From Bog-257 sp963805985 (lineage in GTDB: Bacteria > Acidobacteriota > Terriglobia > Terriglobales > Acidobacteriaceae): 64,000 nucleotides of DNA. Both the position numbers and the translations under genes were made by a program. The notes below the pieces were generated by a model, which did no database searches, was not told the origin of the DNA, and saw nothing but the letters and a program-made list of their open reading frames with translations. This document shows, piece by piece, positions 42,218 through 51,243 of this stretch (position 1 is the first letter of the stretch; the number at the start of each line of letters is the position of its first letter). The stretch is taken from assembly GCA_963805985.1 (NCBI GenBank), contig CAWDWG010000005.1, positions 496,001 through 560,000 on the forward strand. Direction: 5' to 3'.

Positions 42218-42808
42218 TTATTTCGAGTACTCCCAGCGGTCGCCGGTCTGGGTCAGGGTTGCTGTGTCCGAGGGATTGGAGTTCAGCGCGGTCGCGACGT
42301 TGGGATATGCGGTCTTCACCTCGGCGGCGTTTGCCCACGCCGGAACGTTGGCAAGCTTGTAGTGGTAGGTCACGGTGACCGTCTTCGCGCCCTGGCCGTT
42401 GGTTCCCGGCGTCGAGTTGTCGATCGAGGTCACGTCGCGGGTGCCGTAGCAGAAATTGCCGTAGCCCGGCTGCGAGGTGTCGGGCGTCCAGGTGGAGCGG
42501 CCTTTGTCCGACAGGTCGTAGAGGTTGATCTGCTTGGAGATGATGATGATCTTCTTCTCGGCAGCGGTGCGCGTCAGCAGGCCTTGCTGGACGAGCGCGT
42601 CATAGCCTTGCGTTTTCGCGTCGTCGGAGGCGCCGGCTTGCACCGGGAACTTGATGGGCTGCTGCCACAGGCACGCAGGAAACGCTTTGAAGTGATCGTT
42701 GATGGCCGATTTGTACGCGGCATCGGTGTTAGTGCCGTTATTGCAGGCGGCGATCAGCAGGACGAGGGCGACTGCAGCGAGCGTGGCGCGGGTGCGATGG
42801 ATCAGCAT
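42218..42808 (-). CDS. lipoprotein of unknown function
   Basis: 196 residues from ATG 42808. Lipoprotein signal with lipobox LIAAC (Cys about 22). After it come NNGTNTDAAYKSAINDHFKAFPACLWQQPIKFPV and a helix-rich body with GYDALVQQGLLTRTAAEKK. C-terminal beta part: GAKTVTVTYHYKLANVPAWANAAEVKTAYPNV. Probably anchored in the outer membrane. A 39-residue membrane-protein gene lies 35 bases upstream and may be co-transcribed. Confidence 0.72.
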   Translation of the reverse strand: MLIHRTRATLAAVALVLLIAACNNGTNTDAAYKSAINDHFKAFPACLWQQPIKFPVQAGASDDAKTQGYDALVQQGLLTRTAAEKKIIIISKQINLYDLSDKGRSTWTPDTSQPGYGNFCYGTRDVTSIDNSTPGTNGQGAKTVTVTYHYKLANVPAWANAAEVKTAYPNVATALNSNPSDTATLTQTGDRWEYSK

Positions 42809-42843
42809 GATTTTTCCTTTGTGATGACGTGCGGAGCGGAGTT

Positions 42844-42963
42844 TCAAAAGACTTTCCAGACGTAGTGGCCCAGGAAGAGCAGCAGCAGGAAGCATCCGAC
42901 TCCGCAGAACCAGAAGACGAAGTTGGCGGTGAGCCACGTGGATTTGATTTCTTTCTTGTTCAT
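42844..42963 (-). CDS. 39-residue single-span membrane protein
   Basis: Begins MNKKEIKSTWLTANFVFWF, continues with one hydrophobic span (WFCGVGCFLLLLFLGHYVW) and ends KVF. Positive N-terminus, so probably inside-facing. Close upstream of the lipoprotein gene. No Shine-Dalgarno is obvious; coding is plausible but not proven. Confidence 0.5.
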   Translation of the reverse strand: MNKKEIKSTWLTANFVFWFCGVGCFLLLLFLGHYVWKVF

Positions 42964-43135
42964 GTCGGCAGAATTTGGGAACGCTCGAATGTGGTTCGAT
43001 GCGCGGGGAGGGTAGTGGGGCTGTATCGAGCGATTTGCGCGGAGGAAATCAATAGCGAGGGATGTTACACACCCAGGTCTCGAACCGCGCGAGACCCTTC
43101 CGCAAGCTCAGGGCAGGCCCTGGGGCACCCGCAGA

Positions 43136-43236
43136 GTAGCGCCGGCATCTTGCCGGCTGGAGCGGCGGCGTCCTCGCCGCCATCGGGACACGTGGGCCAG
43201 AGGCCCACATGACAGCCGGCCGGAGCCCGGCGCTAC
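43136..43236. repeat. REP-like palindromic element
   Basis: Starts GTAGCGCCGGC and ends with GCCCGGCGCTAC, with inner GGCGGCG..CGCCGCC and GTGGGCC..GGCCCAC stems. One of a family also at 46117-46217, 47304-47482, 53964-54063 and 57505-57615, with partial copies near 33005, 42140, 51098 and 62532. Confidence 0.75.
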
Positions 43237-43306
43237 GCCCGCAAACCAATTGACTGCTCCCGCACCTCGCCCTATCATCAGGCATCATTTTCCCAGCGCC
43301 ATCCAC

Positions 43307-45722
43307 ATGATTGACACCACGATCTCGCACTACCGCATTGTCGAAAAGCTCGGCGGCGGCGGCATGGGTGTCGTCTACAAGGCCGAGGACTCGCGGCTGG
43401 GGCGCTTTGTCGCGCTCAAGTTTCTGCCTGACGATGTGGCGCGCGATCCGGCTGCGCTTGAGCGATTCCGCCGCGAGGCGCGCGCGGCTTCGGCGCTGAA
43501 TCATCCCAACATCTGCACCATTCACGACATTGGCGAAGAAGACGGCCGCGTCTTCATGGTGATGGAGTTTCTCGACGGGGTGACGCTGAAGCATCGCATC
43601 GGCGGGCGTCCGATGGAGCACGAGCTGCTGCTCGACCTCGCGACCGAAGTGGCCGACGCGCTGGACGCGGCGCACGGCCAGGGCATCATTCATCGCGACA
43701 TCAAGCCGGCCAACATCTTCGTCACGCGGCGCGGGCACGCCAAGGTTCTCGACTTCGGATTGGCGAAGGTGCGCGCGCAGGAAAACAGTTCCGACTCGGT
43801 GACCAAGGTTGCCGACTCCGGCGCGCAGCATCTCACCAGCCCCGGCACCATGCTGGGCACCGTGGCCTACATGTCGCCCGAGCAGGTGCGCGGCAAAGAG
43901 GTTGACGCGCGCAGCGATCTGTTTTCCTTCGGCGCGGTGCTCTACGAGATGGCGACCGGCAAGATGCCGTTCGACGGCGCGACCTCGGGCGAAATCTGCA
44001 GCGCGATTCTGCGCGACGAGCCGCTGCCGCCCGCGCAGTTGGTTCCCGATCTCTCGCCGGAGCTGGGGAGCATCATCCGCAAGGCGCTGGAGAAAGATCG
44101 CAACCTGCGCTACCAGAGCGCGGCCGATCTGCGCAGCGACCTGCAACGGCTGAAGCGCGATACGGAATCGACGCGGCTGGCGGCGCATGCGTCTTCCTCT
44201 TCGTCTAGCGGCAGGATGTCCGCGGTTGCTACGCCACGACGGCGGCAGATGCCGATCGTTGCGGCGATTTGCGTGGTCGTGGCGCTTACGCTGGCGGTGG
44301 GCGGCGCCGCGTGGTATGTGCGATCGCACAAAGCGACGCAGATCGATTCGCTGGCGGTGCTGCCATTCATGAACCAGGGCGGCGATGCCAAGACTGATTA
44401 CCTGAGCGACGGCATCACCGAATCGCTGATCGACAACCTGGCGCACGTGCCCGACCTGAAGGTGAAGTCGCGGCATTCGGTCTTTCGCTACAAGGGCAAA
44501 GACGTGGACGTGCAGCAGGTGGGGAAGGACCTGGGCGTGGCGGCGCTGGTCAGCGGGCGCGTGGTGCCGCACGGCGACCAGATCGATGTGAGCGCGGAGC
44601 TGACCAACGTCAGCGATAACACTGTGATCTGGGGCCAGCACTATAGCGGCCCGGCGTCGACCATCATCGCGATGCAGCAGCAAATCGCCGGCGACATTGC
44701 GAGCAAGCTGCGCTCCGATATGAGCAGCACGGAGAAGCAGCAAGTCACCAAGCAGGGCACGAAAGATCCTGAAGCGTACGAGCTATATCTGAAGGGCCGC
44801 TACGAGTGGAACAAGCGCACGCTCGCGAGCCTGACAGCGGCGATCGGGTATTTCGATCAGGCGATCGAGAAAGATCCCGGCTATGCGATGGCGTACTCCG
44901 GGCTGGCCGATGTTTATGGAGTAATGCCGAGTCACGGCGGGTCGCCCAGCGAGGACTATCCCAAGTCGAATGCCGCTGCCCGCAGAGCGCTGGAGTTGGA
45001 TCCGACGTTGGCGCAACCCCATGCCGATCTGGGATCGAACGGGATCGAGTACGGCTACGATTTTACGGGAGGCGTAGCGGAACTTAAGAAAGCGCTCGCG
45101 CTCGATCCCAACGACGCGACCGCACACCAGTGGTATGCGGAAGATCTGGCCGCGTTGGGCAGAACCCAGGAAGCTCTGACGGAAGCCGCGCGGGCACGCG
45201 AGTTGGACCCGCTATCGCCGATTATCGCCGTATCCCCTGCGCGCGTTCATCTCTCAGGGCGGCAGTTTGATGAGGCGATCATGGAGGCCAAGCGGGTTGC
45301 CGCTGAGAACCCGAGCTTCCCGGTCGCGCACCTGTACCTGGCCCAGGCCTACTGGGGAAAAGGCATGTACCCGCAGGCCATTGAAGAAGGGAAAACCTAT
45401 GGCCAGCTCAGTGGCGATCCGCGACGAAGTACAATTTGCCGCGGCGCTGGATGAGGGTTACAAGGCCGGAGGGTGGAAAGAGGCTCTCCAGCGGGGTCTC
45501 GCGGCCCGGCTGGCGCAGCGCAAGAGTGGCTACGGCTCGCCCTATTTGCTTGCCCAGATGTATGCCCAGGCGGGCGACAAGGAACAGGCTTTCTACTGGC
45601 TCGATGCGGCTTATCGCGAGCACGATAACGTGTATCAGCTGAAAACCGACTTCATGCTCGATCCGCTCCGCTCCGACCCGCGCTTCGCCGAGTTGGTGAA
45701 AAAAGTGGGATTGCCGCAGTAG
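43307..45722 (+). CDS. serine/threonine protein kinase with TolB-like and TPR domains, one frameshift
   Basis: About 804 residues when a missing base near 45432 is allowed for. From ATG 43307: Hanks-type kinase domain (YRIVEKLGGGGMGVVYKAED; VALKFL; HRDIKPANIF; DFGLAK; GTVAYMSPEQVRG), then a single TM segment (IVAAICVVVALTLAVGGAAWYV), a TolB/FlgO-like region (SLAVLPFMNQGGD.. YLSDGITESLIDNLAHVPDLKV) and TPR repeats with LKGRYEWNKRT. The frame breaks after YGQLSGDPR and resumes with DEVQFAAALDEGYKAGG. This family signals from outside TPR sensors to an inner kinase and is common in Acidobacteriota. Confidence 0.9.
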
Positions 45723-46334
45723 GGCCGCGCGATTCGCCTGCGGTTGACCGATTTGCACGCGGTACATCTTGAACTTCGCTGGCGTACCACCTGTCGGGGG
45801 GAGCACCGCTTAAGCGGTGCAGTTGGCAAATGGAAGTGGGATGCGGCTGTAGCCGCTGAGGTAAACGGAACCTACCTCAGCCGCTAAAGCGGGGAGTGCA
45901 GAGCCCGCCCGCTCAATGCACGCCTGAAAGCCTGCCCTGAGCGAAGCCGAAGGGGCGTGCTCCACCCAAGACCGCCTGAACATTCTCTCGATTTGACCCA
46001 TTACCCCTTTTCCGCTAGTTCCCGCCGCCGAATCCACTGTCGCTGCATTTCCCGCATCCAAGCAAGCGTGTTGTTGCCGCGCGATCAGCGCAAATTTACG
46101 CGCAGTTCACAAGAGAGTAGCGCCGGCCTCCAGGCTGGCTGTCCTGGCGGCGTCCCGGCGACAGCCTTGCCAGCGGGCCGGAGGCCCGCGCTACAGCCGG
46201 CTGGAAGCCGGCGCTACAGTGCGAGGTTCGCGTTGCGGCTGGCGCTACGCTTGACGCCTCGACCCTCGTCTGTACAATGCTCCTATTTCCCAAGTAGTTA
46301 AATTCCGGTTTGAATCAGGTAAGGGAGACTGCAC
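45723..46334. other. 612-bp repeat-rich intergenic region
   Basis: No gene is seen. It holds hairpins GAGCACCGCTTAAGCGGTGC (about 45800-45820) and one built on AGCCGCTGAGGTA/TACCTCAGCGGCT-like arms (about 45851-45890), a copy of the GCACGCC..GGGCGTGC family in the opposite orientation to 41397-41450, and a REP-like element at 46117-46217. Confidence 0.55.
46117..46217. repeat. REP-like palindromic element
   Basis: Starts GTAGCGCCGGCC, ends GCCGGCGCTAC, with CCTGGCGGCG and GGGCCGGAGGCCC inner stems. Confidence 0.72.
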
Positions 46335-47291
46335 ATGGAAAAGCTCGGTAAGAAGGCTGCGTTCGGTCTGGCGGTATTGCTGGCGATGTCGGTCCTCGTG
46401 CCCTCGGCGTGGTGCCAGCAGCTGCCGTCCTTCAGCAACGTGATCATCGTGGTCGGCGAGAACAAGGATTTCAGTACGACTTACAACTCTACCAACATGC
46501 CCTACCTGACCTCGCTGGCCAACGAGTATGGCCTCGGCGTGAACTACTACTCGGACACGCATCCTTCCATCGGCAACTATTTCAACTTAACCACCGGCAA
46601 TATTCTCACCGACAATGATGCCCTGACGCCGTCGGATTTTCCCGTCTCGCTGAACAACATCGCCCTTGAGGTACAGAACGCCGGCCTGACCTGGAAAGAC
46701 TATGTGGAGAACATCCCCGGCGCCAACTTCTGCGGCGGCCTGAATCAGGGAAGCTACTACGTGCGCCACGATCCGCTGGAATACATGACCACCGTCAACG
46801 GGGAGCGGAGTAACTTTGAGTGCTTCAGCAAGTTCCCCCAGGATGTGCTCTTGCACCGGCTGCCCAATCTTTCGTGGATCGTGCCCAACGGCTGCGACGA
46901 CGCGCACGACTGCCCCATCCAGATCTTCGACACCTGGCTGCAACGGGAAATCGAACCGTTGGTTCTGAGCTCCTACTTCCGTTCCGGCGGCACGGGTCTG
47001 CTGATCATCGTCTTCGACGAGAACGACAGCGACGGATCGCCGGATTGCTCGACCACGACCGAAGGACTGGGTTGCGGCGGGCAGGTGGAGCTGGTGGTCG
47101 TCAGTCCCTATAGCAAGAAGGGATATCAATCGCACGGCGGCGACAGCCGGAACTACAACAACAGCTATGACGAAGGCGACATCCTGCGGCTGATCGCGCA
47201 GGGACTCGGCCTGCCCACCACCAATCTTGGCTGGGCGACCAACGGCGTGCCCATGGCCGATTTCTTCTCCACCGCAGACGACGGGAAGTAG
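46335..47291 (+). CDS. exported phosphoesterase (phospholipase C / acid phosphatase family)
   Basis: Metal-dependent hydrolase of phosphate esters, exported. 318 residues; signal peptide 1-27 (AAFGLAVLLAMSVLVPSAWC). Family motifs: NVIIVVGENKDF (metal-binding Glu/Asn), SDTHPSIGNYFNLTTG, VPNGCDDAHDC, LLIIVFDENDSD and VVVSPYSKKGY. RBS AAGGGAGA precedes ATG 46335. The substrate is not clear. Confidence 0.88.
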   Translation: MEKLGKKAAFGLAVLLAMSVLVPSAWCQQLPSFSNVIIVVGENKDFSTTYNSTNMPYLTSLANEYGLGVNYYSDTHPSIGNYFNLTTGNILTDNDALTPSDFPVSLNNIALEVQNAGLTWKDYVENIPGANFCGGLNQGSYYVRHDPLEYMTTVNGERSNFECFSKFPQDVLLHRLPNLSWIVPNGCDDAHDCPIQIFDTWLQREIEPLVLSSYFRSGGTGLLIIVFDENDSDGSPDCSTTTEGLGCGGQVELVVVSPYSKKGYQSHGGDSRNYNNSYDEGDILRLIAQGLGLPTTNLGWATNGVPMADFFSTADDGK

Positions 47292-47303
47292 ATCCAGCTT
47301 AAT

Positions 47304-47482
47304 GTAGCGCCGGCATCTTGCCGGCTGTCCTGGCGGCGTCCCCGCCGCCAGAGGCTAATGGCACTCTCGACGCAGCAGATCGATCGGAACCGCCAAGGCG
47401 CGGACACGAACGGCCTGCGCCAGGCTTGCTTCCTGCGTGGGCCGGAGGCCCACACGACAGCCGGCCGGGAGGCCGGCGCTAC
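47304..47482. repeat. REP-like palindromic element, long version
   Basis: Starts GTAGCGCCGGCATC, ends GCCGGCGCTAC, 179 bp, with an extra insert compared with the ~100-bp copies. Confidence 0.68.
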
Positions 47483-47485
47483 GTT

Positions 47486-47674
47486 TCATCGACCCCAAAA
47501 TTTTCCCGCACCGCATCGCGCCGTCACATCCCTCTTGAGCTGCGCGTGGCCGCTGACGTTGAATTGGTCATATTGCGTGAGCGACGCGATATCGAAGGTC
47601 AGGCTGCCGTTGATCTGTTGTGTGTAGTTACCCGTGATTGCCATGATGCCGATTGTCTTGGGCGTCTCGCCCAC
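47486..47674 (-). pseudogene. fragment of a secreted beta-repeat (autotransporter-like) protein
   Basis: The 62 codons include GNYTQQINGSLTFDIASLTQYDQFNVSGHAQL, which follows the repeat pattern of exported beta-helix/autotransporter proteins (YxQ..G.L.. YDQ.NVSG.A.L). No signal peptide, anchor or barrel is present on either side, and a REP-like element lies at its end. It is probably a relic of a larger gene, or part of an interrupted one. Confidence 0.45.
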
Positions 47675-47765
47675 GAAAATTCACGGGCCCGACCCGCTTG
47701 CGGTGAGTATGGGATAATCCGCTCTGCGATCTTCCCGAAAAAATTAATGCCCGTCGGAGAACAGA

Positions 47766-48188
47766 ATGGCACCTCCCGCCGTGACTGAAACCGCCAACAA
47801 GAACGGAACCGCTCGCCTCATCGTCGGCTGCGTCATTTGCCTGCTGATCGGCCTCTTCGCCGGCCACGCCGCAACCTATCACTGGATGCACCACGGTCAC
47901 GGCCCCGCCTTTGCCACGCCGTATCAGGCGGTCCTGCTGACCAATGGCGCCGTCTACTACGGCAAGCTCTCGGGCTATGGCACGCGCAATCCCACGCTGA
48001 CGGACGTGTTCTACGTCATGAGCAAAACCGATCCCGAAACCAAGCAGGTGACCAACATGCTGGTGAAGCGTGGCAAGGAGCTGCACGGCCCGGACAAGAT
48101 GTACATCAACGCCAATCAGATCGTGATGGTCGAGCCGGTCGGGCCGGACTCGAAGGTCGCGCAACTGATCAGCCAGGCCAACCAGTAG
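47766..48188 (+). CDS. membrane-anchored protein of unknown function
   Basis: 140 residues. Short N-terminal tail, one TM segment (LIVGCVICLLIGLFAGHAATYHWM), then a small extracytoplasmic domain with YQAVLLTNGAVYYGKLSGYGTRNPTLTDVFYVMSK and KRGKELHGPDKMYINANQIVMVEPVGPDSKVAQLI. The YYGKL..LTDVFY core is seen in conserved acidobacterial hypothetical proteins. Single gene. Confidence 0.7.
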   Translation: MAPPAVTETANKNGTARLIVGCVICLLIGLFAGHAATYHWMHHGHGPAFATPYQAVLLTNGAVYYGKLSGYGTRNPTLTDVFYVMSKTDPETKQVTNMLVKRGKELHGPDKMYINANQIVMVEPVGPDSKVAQLISQANQ

Positions 48189-48206
48189 CGCCGGTTGCCA
48201 TTCGTA

Positions 48207-48294
48207 TTCACCACGGAAGCACGGAAAGCACGGAATTAGGATTCGGTTTTTCAAGATCCAATTTTTTTCCGTGCGTTCCGTGCTTCCGTGGTGA
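48207..48294. repeat. large inverted repeat (ACGGAAGCACGG family)
   Basis: Arms of about 27 bases: TTCACCACGGAAGCACGG... (48207-48234) and its inverse ...CCGTGCTTCCGTGGTGA (48268-48294), one or two mismatches, spacer about 33 bases with a T-run. A single left arm lies at 63634-63662. It may act as a terminator and is probably a dispersed element. Confidence 0.75.
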
Positions 48295-48389
48295 GAAAAC
48301 CCCTTTGACCCCAAAATTCGCCGCATAGTAACATCACATCAGCCGGGGGGACGCAGGTAGGGCCACGCTGTTTTGATATTTGTGCAACG

Positions 48390-50274
48390 ATGACACTGCT
48401 TCGCCATAAGTTACCGGTCGCCACACTTTTCTGCTCCACCCTACTTCTCTCCAGCGTCAATCTCGTCGCCCAGAAGTCGACCAAGGCCCAGATTCCTCCG
48501 CCGGTTCCCACCGCGTCGCAACCGGCGACTCCCGCGACGAAGCCCGATCCCGCCGACGCCGTGATCGCGCAGGCGGAGAAGGAATACGCTGCCGGCCAGG
48601 CCAACTATCAGGCCGGACATCTGGAAGCCGCGCGCGCCAACTTCGATCAGGCCTTCAACACCCTGCTCAGCAGCAACCTCGACGTCCGCAACGACGACCG
48701 CCTGCAGCGCGAATTCGACAAGATCGTCGAGGCGGTTCACGAGCTGGAGATGGCAGCGCTGCAGCAGGGTGACGGCTTCAACGAGCCGCGCTCCGAGCCC
48801 GCGCCCATCGACGAAGCCAACGACATCAACACCTTCCCCGTCGATCCCAACATCAAGGCCCGCGCGGAAGTCGAGGTCAAGAACACCAAGTCCGACCTGC
48901 CGCTGGTGATGAACGACCAGGTCGCGACGTTCATCGGTTACTTCTCCAGCACGCGCGGCAAGAACACGCTGGAGCACGCCTGGGCGCGCGCCGGCCGCTA
49001 TCGCGAGATGATCTCGCGCATCTTCAAAGAAGAAGGCGTGCCGCAGGATCTCATCTACCTGGCGCAAGCCGAGTCCGGCTTCCAGCCGCTGGCGCTCTCA
49101 CGTGCGGGCGCGCGCGGCATGTGGCAGTTCATGGCGCAGACCGGCGAGCTCAACGGCCTCACGCGCACCTGGTGGGTCGACGATCGCCAGGATCCCGAAA
49201 AGGCCACGCGGGCCGCTGCCCGCCATCTGCACGATCTCTACAACCAGTTCGGCGACTGGTATCTCGCGATGGCCGCGTACAACTCCGGCGCCGGCGACGG
49301 TGCAGCACGCGGTCGAGCGCACCGGCTATGCCGATTTCTGGGAGCTCTACCGCCGCGGCGTGCTGCCGCAGGAGACGCGCAACTACGTTCCCATCATCAT
49401 CGCCGAAACCATCATGGCGAAGAATCCCGAGCAGTACGGCCTGCAAGCCGTTGCGCCGGAGCCGGCCGTGCAGCTCGACCACATCGTCATCACCTATCCC
49501 GTGGACCTGCGCCTGGTGGCCGAATGCGTCGACACCTCGGTCGACTATTTACAGGAAATTAATCCCAGCCTGCTGCGCATGACCACGCCCAAGGATCAGC
49601 CCTTCACGCTGAACCTGCCGGCCGGCTCGCAGGCGAAGTACGAGACGGCCATCGCCGTCATCCCCCAGGACATGCGGACCTACTGGCGCTACCACCGCGT
49701 CGAGTACGGCGACTCGCTAGGCTCCATCGCGCGCAAGTATCACGTCTCAACCTCGTCGATTGCCGATGCCAACAGCCTATCCGGCAGCGTCGGAGATGAC
49801 ATCAGGCCCGGCACAAAGCTGATCATCCCGATCTCGCCCAATCGCCACGAGGGCTCCGCCGACGCCTACTCGCACAAGCCCACGCACTACAAAGTTCGCA
49901 AGGGCGATACCGTCGCCTCCGTCGCCGACGACTTCGAGGTTCCAGTCGATAAAGTTCGCAAATGGAATCACTTACGAGCCAGCTCGGAACTCACGCCGGG
50001 ACGTACTCTGGTCATCTACAAGCCCACGGACAGCACTGGCCCGAGCGCGGCTTCGGAACGGCAAGCCGACCCGCCGGAGTCCAAGACCGCCAACTCCAAG
50101 CCGCACGCTAGTACGACTACCGCTGACGTAAAGCACCACACCGTCAAGAAGGGCGAGACTCTGTCCAGCATCGCCGAGTCGAACCACGTCTCGGTTGCAG
50201 AGCTGAAACGCGACAACCCCAAGCTGGCTGCCAACCTCCGCGCCGGCGACGTGCTGGTGATCAAGAAGCAGTAG
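48390..50274 (+). CDS. mltD: membrane-bound lytic transglycosylase D with LysM repeats, one frameshift
   Basis: Cleaves peptidoglycan glycan strands and binds the wall. About 627 residues if one extra G near 49292 is removed. Signal peptide (about 1-28), a helical spacer, the SLT domain (RMISRIFKEEGVPQDLIYLAQAESGFQPLALSRAGARGMWQFM, catalytic Glu in AQAESGF; AAYNSGAG, then TVQHAVERTGYADFWELYRRGVLPQETRNYVP), then three LysM modules (RVEYGDSLGSIARKYHVS, YKVRKGDTVASVADDFEV, HTVKKGETLSSIAESNHVS). The two halves are in different frames that join exactly at the SLT core. Confidence 0.92.
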
Positions 50275-50305
50275 CCAGTGGCCAGCCCCGGAGCACACGG
50301 GTCAC

Positions 50306-50380
50306 AGCTGACGACTGATAGCCGACGGCCGATAGCTGCCGGGCCCACAGCCGTTTGCCAGTTGCTAATTGCCAGTTGCT
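50306..50380. repeat. 7-bp tandem arrays between mltD and the histone-like gene
   Basis: Five heptamers at 50306-50340 (AGCTGAC, GACTGAT, AGCCGAC, GGCCGAT, AGCTGCC) and four at 50353-50380 (GTTTGCC, AGTTGCT, AATTGCC, AGTTGCT). Same style as the arrays in the phage block. Confidence 0.75.
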
Positions 50381-50535
50381 CTGTTACAACAAGCCCGTTG
50401 TCTTAACCGGCAAGGCTTGCGGCGTGTTCGCTTGCCCTTGTGCGATTCATCGTCTTTGGTATAAAACCGACTTTTGCCTTGCCAGCTGCCTCCGTTAGTT
50501 CATGCGGAGCCCGGCGCCATCAGGAGGACAAGCAC

Positions 50536-50988
50536 ATGACTTTCGACGAAACGCTCTATGGTCGCAGAGATGACGAAATGGACGACTACGGAGAAAGCGC
50601 CTACAACGACTCTCTTGACGAAGAAGAATACGAAGAAGAAGAGGAAGAAGAAGAAGAGCCCGAAACCATCTCCGTCGTCGAGGAAGACATCGAGATCGAA
50701 CCGGTAGCTGCGCCGGCGCCGCCGTCGAAGCCGCCGAAGCCGCCGGCTCCGCCCAAGAAAGCTGCTCCCAAGAAGGCGGCAAAGAAGGCTGCTCCTAAGA
50801 AGGCTGCCCCCAAGAAAGCGGCGAAAAAAGCTCCCGCCAAAAAGAAAGCAGCCAAGAAGCCCGCGAAAAAAGCTGCGAAGAAGCCGGCGAAAAAGGCCGC
50901 CAAGAAGGCGGCTAAGAAAGCTCCTGCCAAAAAGAAAGCTGCGAAGAAGGGCGGAGCCAAGAAAGCCGCAAAGAAGAAACGCCACTAA
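50536..50988 (+). CDS. histone H1-like nucleoid protein with acidic N-terminus
   Basis: 150 residues from ATG 50536 with a strong AGGAGGA site. Residues 1-55 are strongly acidic, with a run of Glu (EEEYEEEEEEEEEPE). A Pro/Ala hinge follows, then about 90 residues of Lys/Ala/Pro repeats (PKKAAPKKAAKKAA and KKPAKKAAKKPAKKA patterns) like bacterial H1-type proteins that condense DNA. The acidic arm may shield or self-associate with the basic tail. Low-complexity composition makes family placement by similarity uncertain. Confidence 0.8.
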   Translation: MTFDETLYGRRDDEMDDYGESAYNDSLDEEEYEEEEEEEEEPETISVVEEDIEIEPVAAPAPPSKPPKPPAPPKKAAPKKAAKKAAPKKAAPKKAAKKAPAKKKAAKKPAKKAAKKPAKKAAKKAAKKAPAKKKAAKKGGAKKAAKKKRH

Positions 50989-51243
50989 ACCTTCGCGCCT
51001 TGGTGTTTGATTTGTCCGGTGATTAATCGGTGCCCCAGGTTCGCCCATCCGTTGGGCTAACCTGGGCTCACCAATCTCCCCGATCCACACCGCCTTCGTA
51101 GCGCCGGCCTCCCGGCCGGCTGGAGGGCAGGCGTCCTCGCCTGCCGCTTGTCTCCCACTCCTAAGAGCGATGAGAGAGCTCATTGCGCCGCCATAACTTG
51201 CAACTTACAATACCTTCTGCGCAGGCGATCAGGAGTAGCTCAT

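Noticed and set aside
43049..44743. 564-codon minus-strand frame opposite the protein kinase
   Set aside because: His/Arg/Gln-rich antisense artefact. The plus strand encodes a complete kinase domain.
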